This document shows positions 21,356 through 63,355 of a stretch of 64,000 nucleotides of DNA, piece by piece. This DNA comes from Petrolisthes cinctipes (taxonomy: Eukaryota > Arthropoda > Malacostraca > Decapoda > Porcellanidae). Below the pieces are notes generated by a model that was not told the DNA's origin, made no database searches, and saw only the letters and a list, made by a program, of their open reading frames with translations. Both the position numbers and the translations under genes were made by a program. The DNA is taken from positions 7,501 to 71,500 of the forward strand of contig JAWQEG010000502.1 of assembly GCA_033782935.1 (NCBI GenBank), written 5' to 3'. Position 1 is the first letter of the stretch, and every line of letters begins with the position of its first letter.

Positions 21356-21539
21356 GGAGGTAGAGTACAGCATTGGTGTTGGTGGTAAATCTGCAGAAAC
21401 TGATTCCTCCTCCGAACTATTCAAAGCAACAACAACAGGCCACCATTATTTATGTTAATCTGGTCCTGTTTGTTTCCTAGCATATATACTTTGGAGGAAT
21501 CAAGGTGCTCTTAAGTACCAAATATATATTACTCTTCCC
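21356..21539. mobile_element. Family A MITE (forward), longer variant
   Basis: 184 bp; inner arms carry an extra CAACAACAACAGG and a duplicated ATATAT. TTAA is kept only on the right (21540-21543). Confidence 0.75.
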
Positions 21540-21579
21540 TTAAACTGATACTAAAACGCTGGAGTGAGACTACGGGCAG

Positions 21580-21712
21580 TATTCAAGAACATTCGTGGTA
21601 TTGACGATGGTGTGGTACCGATACGATAACTCCATAGACAAACAACAAAGTCATCGTACAGGTACCATGCCATCATCAACACTACAATACAAATATTATT
21701 ACATATGGCCCA
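21580..21712. repeat. Family E hairpin MITE
   Basis: Arms GACGATGGTGTGGTACCGAT and the worn inverse GGTACCATGCCATCATCAAC; the right outer end has diverged. Confidence 0.7.
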
Positions 21713-21761
21713 AAGACAAATTAAGGTAAGAATGAAAGAAACCGTATGCAGAGATCGTTAA

Positions 21762-21933
21762 GAAAGTAATAATCTTGTGGTACATTAGAGTGTCTGGATT
21801 CTTCTTAAGTATAAATGCCAGGAAACAAGCAGGACTACAGTAGATTAACAAATATAATGATGGCCTGTTGTTGCTTGGAGTAGTTTGGATGAATAAAATG
21901 CTCCAGATTTACCACCAATACTGTAATACCCCC
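21762..21933. mobile_element. Family A MITE (reverse)
   Basis: TTAA at 21758-21761 and 21934-21937; an internal TTCTTAAGTATAAATGCC shows a small insertion. Confidence 0.8.
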
Positions 21934-22052
21934 TTAATGTTTTACTGTATAAAAACATACATGGAAGATAATTATAGGGTACAATGAAGGGATAGTGAGA
22001 ATGAGTAAGAAAACAGCCAGTAAGATAGAATACTGAACTGATACAGATAATA

Positions 22053-22254
22053 CAGTAATCCCTTGTTTTGTACTGTTGTTGTTGTTATGGGTGTGTGTTA
22101 TACCAATGTCTATGAATCAGTGTACAGTATACCCTCAATACCCACCACTGGGTGTAGTACACGTACAATGAGGGTTTACTGAACACAGATTCATTATAAA
22201 CCGTACAATACATACACACCCATAACACCAACAGTGCAAAACAAGGCATGACAG
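22053..22254. mobile_element. Family B MITE, intact
   Basis: TA at 22051-22052 and 22255-22256, ends CAGTAATCCCTTGTTTTG and CAAAACAAGGCATGACAG. Full palindrome with centre CCCACCACTGGGTGTAG. Confidence 0.8.
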
Positions 22255-22501
22255 TACACATTACTATATTACACCTAATGATTGATAAAGCATAAAATGA
22301 ATAAGAATGAGAAAGAGAATTACTAAATCATTACTAAAACAGATACAGTAATAATGAACTGACTAAGACGGTGAATAAACAGCAAATCCATACATAAATA
22401 TACAGAAATTACAATGGACAAAAATACTGATAGCTGAATGAATAGTTAAGACACATAAGACTAGATAAATAACTTTACAAATGAAGACTTAGTGCTATTA
22501 A

Positions 22502-22659
22502 GGAGGTAATGCACTTACGGTACATTAGAGCATCTTGATTCCTCCAAAGTACAGTATGTTCAGAAACAGGACCGGATGAATAAAAATAATGGTGTCCTGT
22601 TGTTTAGAAATGTTTGGAGGAATCAGTTGCTCCACAGTTACCAACACTGTAATGCCTCC
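22502..22659. mobile_element. Family A MITE (reverse)
   Basis: TTAA at 22498-22501 and 22660-22663; ends GGAGGTAATGC and GTAATGCCTCC are a clean inverted pair. Confidence 0.85.
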
Positions 22660-22846
22660 TTAAAGATGATTTTCAGCAACACATAAAAAAAAAACACTGA
22701 AGAAGAAATATAAAATAGCCAGTAGACAGTGAACAGATTAAACATACTGTATAGCCATTATTATTAAAATGGGAATAAGATATAACAGGTTCAGTTATGG
22801 ACGTATGAAACAGATACATTGAGCATAGGGTAGGAGGAGATGTATA

Positions 22847-22848
<2 letters not shown>

Positions 22849-22878
<30 letters not shown>
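22849..22878. repeat. (TG)n microsatellite
   Basis: About 13 TG units between two MITEs. Confidence 0.9.
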
Positions 22879-22993
22879 GAGGCGCATCCAATTTTATACT
22901 TGATAACATGGGTTCTGTTTGAAGTGTGTGTGTCTGTTTCATGTGTCCACAACTGTTTTTCAGTCTGGCTGTTTCCATCTGAACCAAGAGACA

Positions 22994-23113
22994 AGAATAT
23001 CCATGGTGTTGACAATGGTGTGGTACCAGTACAATGGCTCTGTAGTGTGTCTATGGAGTCATTGTACCTATACCAAACCATTGTCAACACCATGAATGTT
23101 CTTGCATACGGCT
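22994..23113. repeat. Family E hairpin MITE
   Basis: Complete arms, ATCCATGGTGTTGACAATGG and its inverse ending ATGTTCTTGCATACGG. Confidence 0.75.
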
Positions 23114-23236
23114 CTAAGTCTCACAAATACAGCTGTACAGAAACACTCAGGTGCCATAACATCTACCATACATGACAATCAGATGGAAACAAACTGACTG
23201 AAGTGCCTCTAATTCATTCCATTCTAATCTGATTTT

Positions 23237-23444
23237 CAGCAATCCCTCATTATCCATTGTTGCTGTTATGGGTATGTATAATAAGTTTTCTATGAATTGG
23301 TGTACAGCAAACCTTCTATATCCACCACTGGGCTCTTGGGTGTGGAATGTACAAAGAGAGTTAATTGTACTATACACACATTCAATATAAACAGTGCAAC
23401 ACATACACACACCCACAACACCAATACAAAACGAGGCATTGCTG
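23237..23444. mobile_element. Family B MITE
   Basis: Ends CAGCAATCCCTCATTATCCA and ACGAGGCATTGCTG; TA on the right only. All family blocks are present but diverged. Confidence 0.75.
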
Positions 23445-24107
23445 TATAGGTAACAAGATGTCGCAAAGGTGGAAGTGCTAATTACAACAACAACAATGTA
23501 AATAGTTTAGGCACATCGTCACGACCACAGTGTTGGTTGGTGCCTGGGAAGAAAAACAAAATATGACTGATGAAATGTACAGAAATGAAAGAGAAAATGT
23601 ATGTCATGTGAAATGTATAGAAATATAAACAACTGTAGGTATGAGATAGATGATGACTCCATGCCATATAAACACAAAATATAATAACACAATGGTGAAT
23701 GAAAAATAACTGAAAATATGAAAGATTATAATGATGAAAGGAATGAATGAATGACAGAGATTGAGATAAGAGAGAGATTACTGATGATGAAATAGAGAGA
23801 GAAAGCTAAGAGAAGAGAAGAAAAGAGAGGGAGAGGCATCAATAATCTGGAATGTCAGTGAGTGGAATGATGAGAGCAGCTGGTTTAAGAGGAATATTAT
23901 ATTTATAATTATAATCTCTTTGTTATTGTTTCTTTGTGTCCATAATATTACACAGAGAGTTATATACAGTACTAAATATTACACTGATGACATTACTAAT
24001 AATTCTTCTCTAAAGGAAACATTCAATAACTTACACAGTTTTTTTTATATATATAAAATTAACTATTACCTTTATTAATGTTCATCTAGTTTATGAACCT
24101 TAAGGCA
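23445..24107. other. Intergenic, no feature seen
   Basis: Purine-rich low-complexity DNA (GAGA and GAAT runs around 23700-23850) and short frames only. Nothing is shared with the repeat families. Confidence 0.5.
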
Positions 24108-24238
24108 ATATGCAAGATCATTGATAGTGTTAACAATGGTGTTGTACCAGTACAATGACTCCATTTCCACACTACAGAGCCATCGTACCAGTACAGTTAC
24201 TACACCATCTTATGCACCAGGAATATTCTTGAAAATGG
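24108..24238. repeat. Family E hairpin MITE
   Basis: Arms are worn: GTTAACAATGGTGTTGTACC opposite ACTACACCATCTTATGCAC. Confidence 0.65.
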
Positions 24239-24278
24239 CCCTCAATGTAAAGGTTTTCATCACTGAGCCAAGATTGAG

Positions 24279-24402
24279 GATGATATTATTAAACTACTTC
24301 TTTGAGGAAAAGGCTCTTCATCACTCGATGTGCATTATTTTGCAATACAAACTGAGCAACAAAAAGTCTTTTCCTCAAAGAAGAAGTTCAATAATACCAG
24401 CC
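24279..24402. repeat. Family D hairpin MITE, intact
   Basis: TATTATTAAACTACTTCTTT to AATAATACCAGCC, arms near perfect, centre TTTTGCAATA. Confidence 0.8.
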
Positions 24403-24599
24403 TGATGCTCTTCATTTATGCTCCATATGTATGTATTAAGTAATGGACAATTTATGTTTCATTCATGTTACATTCAATACAAAATGCATTTTTCAACATT
24501 TCTCTATGTGAATGTCACTATTCAAGTTGTTAGTAATTATAGCATATAAAATTTTATCTATGTAGGTGTGTCCGCGTGCACATCTGTGTGTGCACACGC

Positions 24600-24628
24600 C
24601 TGTGTGTGTGTGTGTGTGTGTGTGTGTA
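24600..24628. repeat. (TG)n microsatellite
   Basis: About 14 TG units. Confidence 0.9.
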
Positions 24629-24772
24629 TGCATAACCTATCAACTTGGCAGCTTTACCACCTTTCATGGTTAGGATTACTGAAAAATCATCTATAATAAT
24701 AAAATACAAAAGATTAATGATTAATGCCATCAGTGTAATATTTGTTGGTCCACATAATTATACTGAACAATA

Positions 24773-24977
24773 CAGTAATGCCTTGTTTTCCACTGTTGTT
24801 GTTATAAGTGTTTATTGCAGTGTTTATTATGAATCAGTGTAGAGTAAACCCTCATTATCCACCACTGGGTTTATGGGTGTGTAATGTACAATGAGGGTCT
24901 ATTTTACACTGATTCATTACAAACAGTATAATACATGCACACCCTTATCACCAACAGTGAAAAACATGGGATTACTG
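24773..24977. mobile_element. Family B MITE, intact
   Basis: TA on both sides (24771-24772 and 24978-24979); ends CAGTAATGCCTTGTTTTCC and ACATGGGATTACTG. Confidence 0.8.
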
Positions 24978-25094
24978 TATAGTTTTATGATGAATGTTTC
25001 TCCTACATGAACCTGCTGTACTCAGTCAATATAATATTAACACCACAACTCTCATTACCTCATAAATGGAAGAAAATAAACTGGTATGCAAAGG

Positions 25095-25200
25095 GTCCTG
25101 TTATTAAACTACTTCTTCAAGGAAAAGGCTCTTTGTTGCTCAATTCGTATTGAGCAACAAAGAGCCTTTTCCTCGAAGTAGTAGTTTAATAATACCGCCC
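25095..25200. repeat. Family D hairpin MITE, centre deleted
   Basis: The arms meet directly at CAATTCGTATTGAG, giving an almost perfect palindrome about 105 bp long that could extrude as a cruciform. Confidence 0.8.
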
Positions 25201-25483
25201 TAAATATTTTACACAAAAACATGTTTGTTAAGAAACGTGTTGTGGTTAAAAGGGATTTCATTATGTATTATTAATATTATTATCATTATTATTATTGTTA
25301 CAGTACTATAGTTACAATTATTATTCTTTACACAGAGTATCCATGTACAACTTACAATATAATATGGATGAGCCAACACTCTTGATGACTCAGTTTGAAA
25401 AAATACACAATATATGAGACATTGTAAGGCTGCAGTTATTAAATACACTTGTTCTAAAACTCCCAAGGGAACTAACGAGCAGT

Positions 25484-25584
<101 letters not shown>

Positions 25585-25689
25585 CCTATTAACTTGGCAA
25601 AACCAAACTCATTGCCTTTCAGTACAATCCATCCCATCTTTCCTATAATGTGTTTATTGTGGCCACATACTTATTGAACACAGGTTTTA

Positions 25690-25839
25690 CAGTGGTGGTG
25701 GTAAATCTGGGGTAACCGATTCCTACAAACTATTCCAAGCAACATACAACCATTATTTTTGTTAATCCGGTTCTGCTTCCTGGCATACTTTGGAGGAATC
25801 AGTGCACTCTAATGAACCAAAAATGAACCATTCCCTTAA
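25690..25839. repeat. Family A MITE (forward), left end worn
   Basis: From ACAGTGGTGGTGGTAAATCT to CCATTCCCTTAA; the left TTAA is lost. Confidence 0.7.
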
Positions 25840-25954
25840 TTGCAAGTGCCTGCTTATTGGATAATTTGTCAATTGTCATAATTATGTAGTGAATAAAAAA
25901 TTATACAAGTTTAATTAGTTCTGTAACAAAAGTAACATAATAATATACATTGAA

Positions 25955-26074
25955 ATTAAGGAAACAGGGCCAGATTGACAAAAATAATGGTGGTCTGTTG
26001 CTACTTGGAATTGTTTGAAGGATCAGTTACCATTCCAGATTTACCACCAACACTGTACTGCCCCAGTAATTAAA
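25955..26074. repeat. Family A MITE (reverse), 5' third missing
   Basis: Begins at GGAAACAGGGCCAGATTGAC and runs to the GTACTGCCCC end next to TTAA. Confidence 0.7.
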
Positions 26075-26215
26075 AGCCTGCATCATACACACTACATTCA
26101 TAAAGTCTTTCAAAACTTGAATCATAATTAAGAAGAAATAAAACTTCAAGCAATTGAAGGAAAACTGAATTGTACACTGTAAGTCTGTTGTTGTCTCTCT
26201 CACAAACACACAGTA

Positions 26216-26528
26216 CAGTAATGCCTTGTTTTCCACTGTTATTATTGTTGTTATGGGTGTGTATTATACCAATGTCTATCAATCCGTGTACAGTAAACCC
26301 TCATTGTTCACTGGGTTTATAAGTGTGTATTATAACATTTCCTATGAATCCGTGTACAGTCATCACTCATTTTATCCACCCCTGGGTTTATAGGTGTGTA
26401 ATGTAAAAAGAGGGTTTATGTGTGTGTAATGTACAATGAAGGTAAATTTTTCTGTAGATATAATAATTAAAAACAGTGCAACATACACACACCCATAGAT
26501 CCAGTGTAAAACAAGGGTATTATTACTG
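26216..26528. mobile_element. Family B MITE with duplicated left half
   Basis: Both TA-flanked ends are present, but the GTGTATTATA...AATCCGTGTACAGT...CACTGGGTTTATA block occurs twice, lengthening the element to 313 bp. Confidence 0.75.
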
Positions 26529-26672
26529 TACCATAGAAATTACCTTGCTTCTTCACTCTCTTACTTATGAATCACAGTACGTGTACTAGTAATCGCCTCT
26601 CAATTAACATTCTATTAAATAACATTATAGTCTTTGCTTGTCCTATTATTTTAAGAACACTTATGAGACAGA

Positions 26673-26869
26673 ACAGTAATGCCTTGTTTGTTTTGAACTG
26701 TTTGTGTTATGGGTGTGTATTGTACTGTTTGTAATGAGTGTGTGTACAGTAAACCCTCTTTATACATTATAAACCCAGTGTTGGATAATGAGGGTTTACT
26801 GTACACAGATTCATAGACAACGGTATAACAAACACTCATTACAACAACAGTGCAAATGAAGGATTACGG
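26673..26869. mobile_element. Family B MITE, central part inverted
   Basis: The ends are in normal order, but the centre reads TTATAAACCCAGTGTTGGAT, the reverse of the usual CCACCACTGGGTTTATGG. The same arrangement recurs at 41576-41766, so it is probably a subfamily. Confidence 0.75.
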
Positions 26870-27029
26870 TATGGTTATTATTGTCTGTATTAGTCCTCCT
26901 ACTGATTCATGGTAATTAAAATACAGTACATACACCATTTTACAACAAAATATGTATAACATTAATTTCATATTTTTTGCAAGGGAACTTTATCTCTCAT
27001 TCTGATACGTTGCTTATTCCATTACAGTA

Positions 27030-27231
27030 CAGTGGACCCTCAATATACAATGAATAATTATCCTTTGTATCCACCACTTTATTTTACACTCAGTCACTCA
27101 TTGAAGCTCACCAATTTAATGTTTCCCCAGGCTTCTGTTATTCATTACCATACAGACTACAGTAAGTGATTTACTTGGCCTGTGTTAAAAGGATATTGAC
27201 AAATTTATTCATCTTATATCAAAGGCCTACA
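27030..27231. repeat. Family C MITE
   Basis: CAGTGGACCCTCAATATACA to TCATCTTATATCAAAGGCCTA; slightly extended by a CAATTTAATGTTT variant. Confidence 0.75.
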
Positions 27232-27532
27232 TTATAGTATTCATACACTAGTCCAAAATACAGTAATTATCTTTCTCACTTTGTGTTATCATATATAGTA
27301 CACTACAGTACAGTATACAGTACTTACAATCTTAGCAACACAAAAAATAAATTAAAAAAGAAACTGTGAATATGGCCAACGGAAAATGTAGTGAAACTTG
27401 GTACTAACTTAGATGACACTTGTATATCACAATATAACATGGCTGGGTATTATATCTAACAAAGTAGGAATGTTAAGTGAAGTGAAAAGATATATTTACT
27501 GTATACAAGAACTGTACTGAACTCAAGGCTGG

Positions 27533-27645
27533 TAAAATATTATTAAACTTCTTTGAAAAAAAGGCTTATCATTGCTCAATTCGCATTGTAAAATAATATC
27601 AACTGAGCGACTTTTCAAAGTAGTTGTTTAATAATACAACCCTTA
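27533..27645. repeat. Family D hairpin MITE
   Basis: Arms present; the GAGCCTTTTCC side is shortened by about 12 bases. Confidence 0.7.
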
Positions 27646-27804
27646 TTGCCCTCCACCTCCGATATCTCTTGTGGACATATTACATACAAACCTCTTCCAA
27701 CAGTCAAGTGAATATTCTGTCAATAAGGAATTTTATTTTGGATAAGGAATGTTGTGAGAGTAATGGAGGAACAGAAGAAAACATAATATAAAATAACTGG
27801 AATG

Positions 27805-27852
27805 TAAACAACGGTTACCTCCAGCGTGGAGATAAAGGCCTGTTATACTAAA
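27805..27852. repeat. Fragment matching the 3' end of the older LINE
   Basis: TACCTCCAGCGTGGAGATAAAGGCCTG matches 62267-62293 at nearly every base. It is an isolated 3' scrap of the same element family. Confidence 0.5.
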
Positions 27853-28196
27853 ATGTAAACAACTTTGAGTTGGAACAATGCTAATAATGTAAGACTGAAA
27901 GAATTTAATACTTGGATGGGGAATGTTCCAAAAGGCATGTCCTATTATATGATGGATATTAAGGGACACATTTGTTTGAAGTATGTGTGTATGTTACATG
28001 TGTCTGCAACTGTACAACTGTAATGTTCTGATTCTGAACCCACACACACACCACCTACACCAAACTCAATAAATAAATACATCTCAGGAATTTCATCATG
28101 TTAATATTTTAGAAACCGAGAAGAAATAAAAAGACACATGTTACCAGTTTCCTACCCACTTTATGTAATCAAAATAAATCCAGCGAGATACATAAG

Positions 28197-28394
28197 AGGA
28201 GAGTACAGTACAATACAGTGTTGGTGGTAAATCTGGAGCAACTGATTCCTCCTCCTAACTATTCCAAGCAACAACAACAACAGGCCCCCATAATTTTTGT
28301 TTATCTGGTCCGGTTTGTTTCCTGGAATATATACTTCTGGAGGAATCAAGGTGCTCTAATGTGCCAAAAGTGTATTACTGTACCTCCTTATTAA
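28197..28394. repeat. Family A MITE (forward), long variant
   Basis: Carries the extra CAACAACAACAACAGG and TATATACTT of the 21356 copy. TTAA on the right is replaced by TTATTAA. Confidence 0.75.
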
Positions 28395-28594
28395 CCTTAC
28401 ACTCTGTTAATTCTTCTCACACCTATACATTACTTGGGATTATAAAAGATCTTTATTATTAAAACACTTGTACCAAAACCCGCCATGAATGAATGACTAC
28501 AGGGGAAGTTTATGACAAAGAAATAATCTACTATGGCATGGCAATAATAAATATGGCACATTTTTTATAATTATTATTATTATTCTATGTTTAA

Positions 28595-28768
28595 GGGCAT
28601 AATACACTTCTGGTACATTGGAGTGTCTTGATTTCTCCAAAGTATACCAGGAAACAACAACAGGACCAACAGATTGACAAAAATAATGATGGCCTGTTAC
28701 TGTTGCTTGGGATAGTTTGGAGGAATCATCAGATTCTCCACATTCACCACCAACACTGTACTACCCCC
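28595..28768. mobile_element. Family A MITE (reverse)
   Basis: TTAA at 28591-28594 and 28769-28772. Confidence 0.8.
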
Positions 28769-28984
28769 TTAAAGAAATAGAATAACAAACACGAGGGAGA
28801 GGTAATTTTTTTTTTATATCATCAGTGTCTACGAATATACAAATCAGCTAGAGTACAGTATAAGAGAGTTTCCCTAAATAAAAATTATACTTCATTGAAA
28901 CAGTAAGTAAAATGCAGTCTGTCTGTCTGTTTATTCTCTCTCCCTCATCAATAAGATAAACATTATGGGTGGTATCATTATTAA

Positions 28985-29148
28985 GGGGATATGATACACT
29001 TGTGGTATATTGGAGCTTCCTGATTCCTCCAATATATGCCTGGAAACAGGCTGGACCAACAGACTGACAAAAATAATGGTGGCCTGTCGTTGCTTGGAAT
29101 AGGAAGAGTCAGTTGCTCCAGATTAACCACTAACATTGTATGACCCCC
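28985..29148. mobile_element. Family A MITE (reverse)
   Basis: TTAA at 28981-28984 and 29149-29152. The central CCTCC arm on one side is shortened. Confidence 0.8.
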
Positions 29149-29159
29149 TTAACCTACTG

Positions 29160-29268
29160 TACATCAAGGAAAAATACTCTTTGTATCTCAGTTAGTGTTG
29201 ATTTCCAGTCTGAATCAAGCAACCAAGAGCTTTTTCCTCAAAGTAGTAGTAGTTTAATAATAGCACCC
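29160..29268. repeat. Family D hairpin MITE, left end truncated
   Basis: Starts inside the left arm and ends AGTTTAATAATAGCACCCTA. It lies immediately beside the preceding family A copy. Confidence 0.65.
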
Positions 29269-29334
29269 TATGGCCTTTGTTGCTTTATCATCACTTTCAT
29301 ATTAAGGCATCATCACCACTAAAATACATATATA

Positions 29335-29537
29335 CAGTAATCCCTTACTTTCCACTCCATTTGTTATGGGTGTGTGTTATACTGTTGTCTATAAATCTGT
29401 GTACAGTAAACCTTTATTATCCACCACTGGGTTTATGGGTGTGTATTATACAAAGAGGGTTTACTGTACACAGATTCATTACAAACACATATACATACCC
29501 ATAACACCAACAGTACAAAACAAACAAGGCATTACTG
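29335..29537. mobile_element. Family B MITE, intact
   Basis: TA at 29333-29334 and 29538-29539; one of the best-preserved copies. Confidence 0.85.
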
Positions 29538-29639
29538 TACATTACACCCCCAGATGATATTTTGTTGACTACCATTTCTATTGCACACAAAGTAACTGCT
29601 CTCACCAATACAAGCCTCACCACTGCTGCCTGCCTGGTA

Positions 29640-29978
29640 CAGTCATGGACAATAATAATCATCCACATAGGGGTGAACTCATATAAATGTTTGACAGTTT
29701 CACTCTATTTGTTAGTTGATAAACTCTCCAATAAATGTTGGACAGCTTCCTGTCAAGTTAGCTGAGAAATTTTCCAATAAGTAGGTTAAGTACCATTTTA
29801 TTATACAGTAATATACTCCAAGCTGCTAATCACTATTCAAAACAATAATATTATCATAAGAGGATGTTAAAGCATTATTTTTTATGGTTGTTGAAGTTCC
29901 TGAAGCTGTCTGGCTGGGCAGCCCCGTAATTTGTCTGAGTTCTCCATATGTGTATTGAAACTAATGTCCACCACAGTA
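29640..29978. mobile_element. Family I element, near full length
   Basis: Left end ACAGTCATGGACAATAATAA and right end TGTATTGAAACTAATGTCCACCACAGT, the latter an inverted form of the GTGGACATAA end at 42588. Copies elsewhere are about 240 bp; this one carries extra sequence near 29860-29935. CAGTGGTGGACATAA-type ends suggest Tc1/mariner. Confidence 0.6.
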
Positions 29979-30154
29979 CATGTTCACTCTTACATGCAAG
30001 CACAAATCTAGTTATATATTACTTCTGCACACTGCAAAAATAGTTTTCAAATTACATTTACACCAATACATTGTTTCTTGATTAACTATGAAAACAGGAT
30101 AATGAACATAGGGAAAATGCATATATATATTTTTTCATATTACTGTATTCTGTG

Positions 30155-30246
30155 TTACAAATGGTGTGGTACCAGTATGATGTCTTTGGAGTGTGTCTAT
30201 GGTTCCACACCATTGTCAACACCACGGATGTTCTTGCATACGGCCT
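30155..30246. repeat. Family E MITE, shortened
   Basis: The left outer arm and part of the centre are gone; ends ACGGATGTTCTTGCATACGG. Confidence 0.65.
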
Positions 30247-30395
30247 AATGTTCTACCTGGGCTCTTCTTTTATTAAAGTAAGGTATAACATGTTATTAAA
30301 ATATGTTATCTATTTCACATACTGTATATATATATCAAACTTTTCACATATCTAGGATAATTCAGAATTGAATAAAAAGGCTTTATAATTTTTAA

Positions 30396-30553
30396 GAGGG
30401 TAGTACTGTACAGTGCAAATAAATCCAGATCACATTATTCCTCCAAACTATTCCAGGAAACAGGCCAAAATTATTTTTGTTACTCTGGTCTTGTTTCCTG
30501 ACATACTTTGGAGGAATCAAAGGGCTTCAGTGTACCAAATGTATACTATCACC
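30396..30553. mobile_element. Family A MITE (forward)
   Basis: TTAA at 30392-30395 and 30554-30557. Confidence 0.8.
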
Positions 30554-30699
30554 TTAAACTTTGCATATATTAAAGATATTTTAGAATGAAATAAAAAGGC
30601 AGTGATATTACTGTGACCAGATGAATTAAAATAAAATTAAGCAGCTTACATTGAAAACATCTTATCACAAGTAACTTATAAAAATTGACACAACCGATA

Positions 30700-30990
30700 T
30701 TCCTCGACACTTTATTTCATAATTCAATTTATTTCTGTTTCATTCATTTCCTATCTTATTTATTTTTTATTTTCTGTATTTTCTATTTCATTTATTTGAT
30801 ATCTTATTTATTCATTTTTTTTTTCTATTTTCTTAATTTTTAATTTCTTTATTTCTATTTTTTTTTCTACTTTCAATCTAATTTATTATCTTTATTTTTA
30901 TTTTATCTATTTTTTATTTGTGTTTCCTTCTTTTAACCTTCCTCTGATTTCTTTTGTGTGCAACATATGTATTTTTCTCTCTTTCTTTGT
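30700..30990. repeat. Pyrimidine/AT low-complexity tract
   Basis: About 290 bases of TTTATTTCT-like sequence with hardly any G. It may be a decayed tail or just simple sequence. No gene. Confidence 0.7.
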
Positions 30991-31110
30991 TTTTCATTAA
31001 TCAACCTCTGATAATATCTTAACAGACTATTGGGATATTTCTAATTCTGTTTTTTCCATGTTCTCCTTCATAATTTTCTTTCCTCTTGCTTGTTGTATTA
31101 TCTATGTGTA

Positions 31111-31310
31111 CAGTAATCCCTAGTTTGTTTTCCACTGTTGGTGTTATGGGTGTGTGTGTATACAGTAAACCCTCTTTATCAACCACTGGATTAATGGGTG
31201 TGTTAGCGATGCACAAAGACGGATTACTGCACACAAATGCATTACAAACAGTGCAATACTATACACACACACACTTAAAATACCAGTGCAAAACAAACAA
31301 GGGATTACTG
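31111..31310. mobile_element. Family B MITE, intact
   Basis: TA at 31109-31110 and 31311-31312; centre slightly shortened. Confidence 0.8.
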
Positions 31311-31629
31311 TATCTTTGAATTCTCTCCTTCTCTCTCTCTCCCTTATCACTTTCCCTTTGCCACAATTATCATCTGTGTACGGTACATATAAATTCTCTC
31401 CCTTGTACTCTCCAAGCCTTTCCCTCATCATTTTCTTTCCTCTTGTTTGTCCTATCATCTATGTGTATCTTTCAATTCTCTTCTACTCCCTCATACTTTA
31501 CAAACAACCTTCATCGTCATAAAACAGGCAGAAGCTTCGGAAAAATACGAAATCACACGCTAAAGGCTGCCCAAAACATCACAGTGAATTGTGACTGATA
31601 GGAATAATTGTTTATTACCATATAATTAA

Positions 31630-31793
31630 TGAGGAGGTAGTATAATGTTGGTAAATCTGGTGCAACTGACTCCTCCAAATTATTTTTCAAGCAACAACAG
31701 ACCCACATTATTTTTGTTAATCTGGTCCTATTTCCTGGCACACCTTGGAGGAATCAAGGTACTCCAAAGTACCAAAAGTATACTACTATCCCC
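31630..31793. mobile_element. Family A MITE (forward)
   Basis: TTAA at 31626-31629 and 31794-31797. Confidence 0.8.
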
Positions 31794-32205
31794 TTAAACC
31801 ATGCATGTCCATCCTACCATAAGAAGAAGAATTATTCATGCTAGGGGTGGCACTGGATATATATTTACACACTGCTCCTCTTGTTTACTATCACTTGAGC
31901 ACATAATATGCAAGCAAATCACTGCCCCAAATTATGTACAGTATTATATATATACATAAATTTTGTGATTTACTATTCATCATGTGCCATAATTGATGTT
32001 TTTTTTCAATCATTTCATGGTTTGCTGCACACACATACACACACACACACACAGAGTTCAAGTGCTTTAATGGTTCTCACTCACTGCTCTCAGGGGTAAA
32101 TGTTTCAGCATACTCAGCCCAGCAACACATTGGGGATATTCATAAAAGATTGACCAATTCATTAATTCATTATTTGGGAGAAGTGATGAGTGAGGAAAAG
32201 GTTAA

Positions 32206-32366
32206 GGGGGAGAGTACAGTGTTAGTGGTAAATCTGGAGCAACTGATTCCTCTCTAAGCTATTCCAAGCAATGGAATACCATTACTTTTGTTCAGTAATC
32301 TGGTCTTGATTCCAATGGAGGATCAAGGTGCTCCAATGTACCACAAGTGTACATAATATTACCCCC
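32206..32366. mobile_element. Family A MITE (forward), just 3' of the MLK stop
   Basis: TTAA at 32202-32205 and 32367-32370. It begins about 80 bases past the MLK stop codon, so it probably lies in or next to that gene's 3' UTR. Confidence 0.8.
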
Positions 32367-32449
32367 TTAAAAAAAGAAATTGGAATGGTGTGAGGACATG
32401 TTGTGGGTTGGTTGGTTACTGGGACAAAGCATACAGGGGCCAGGCAGTG

Positions 32450-63355
<30,906 letters not shown>
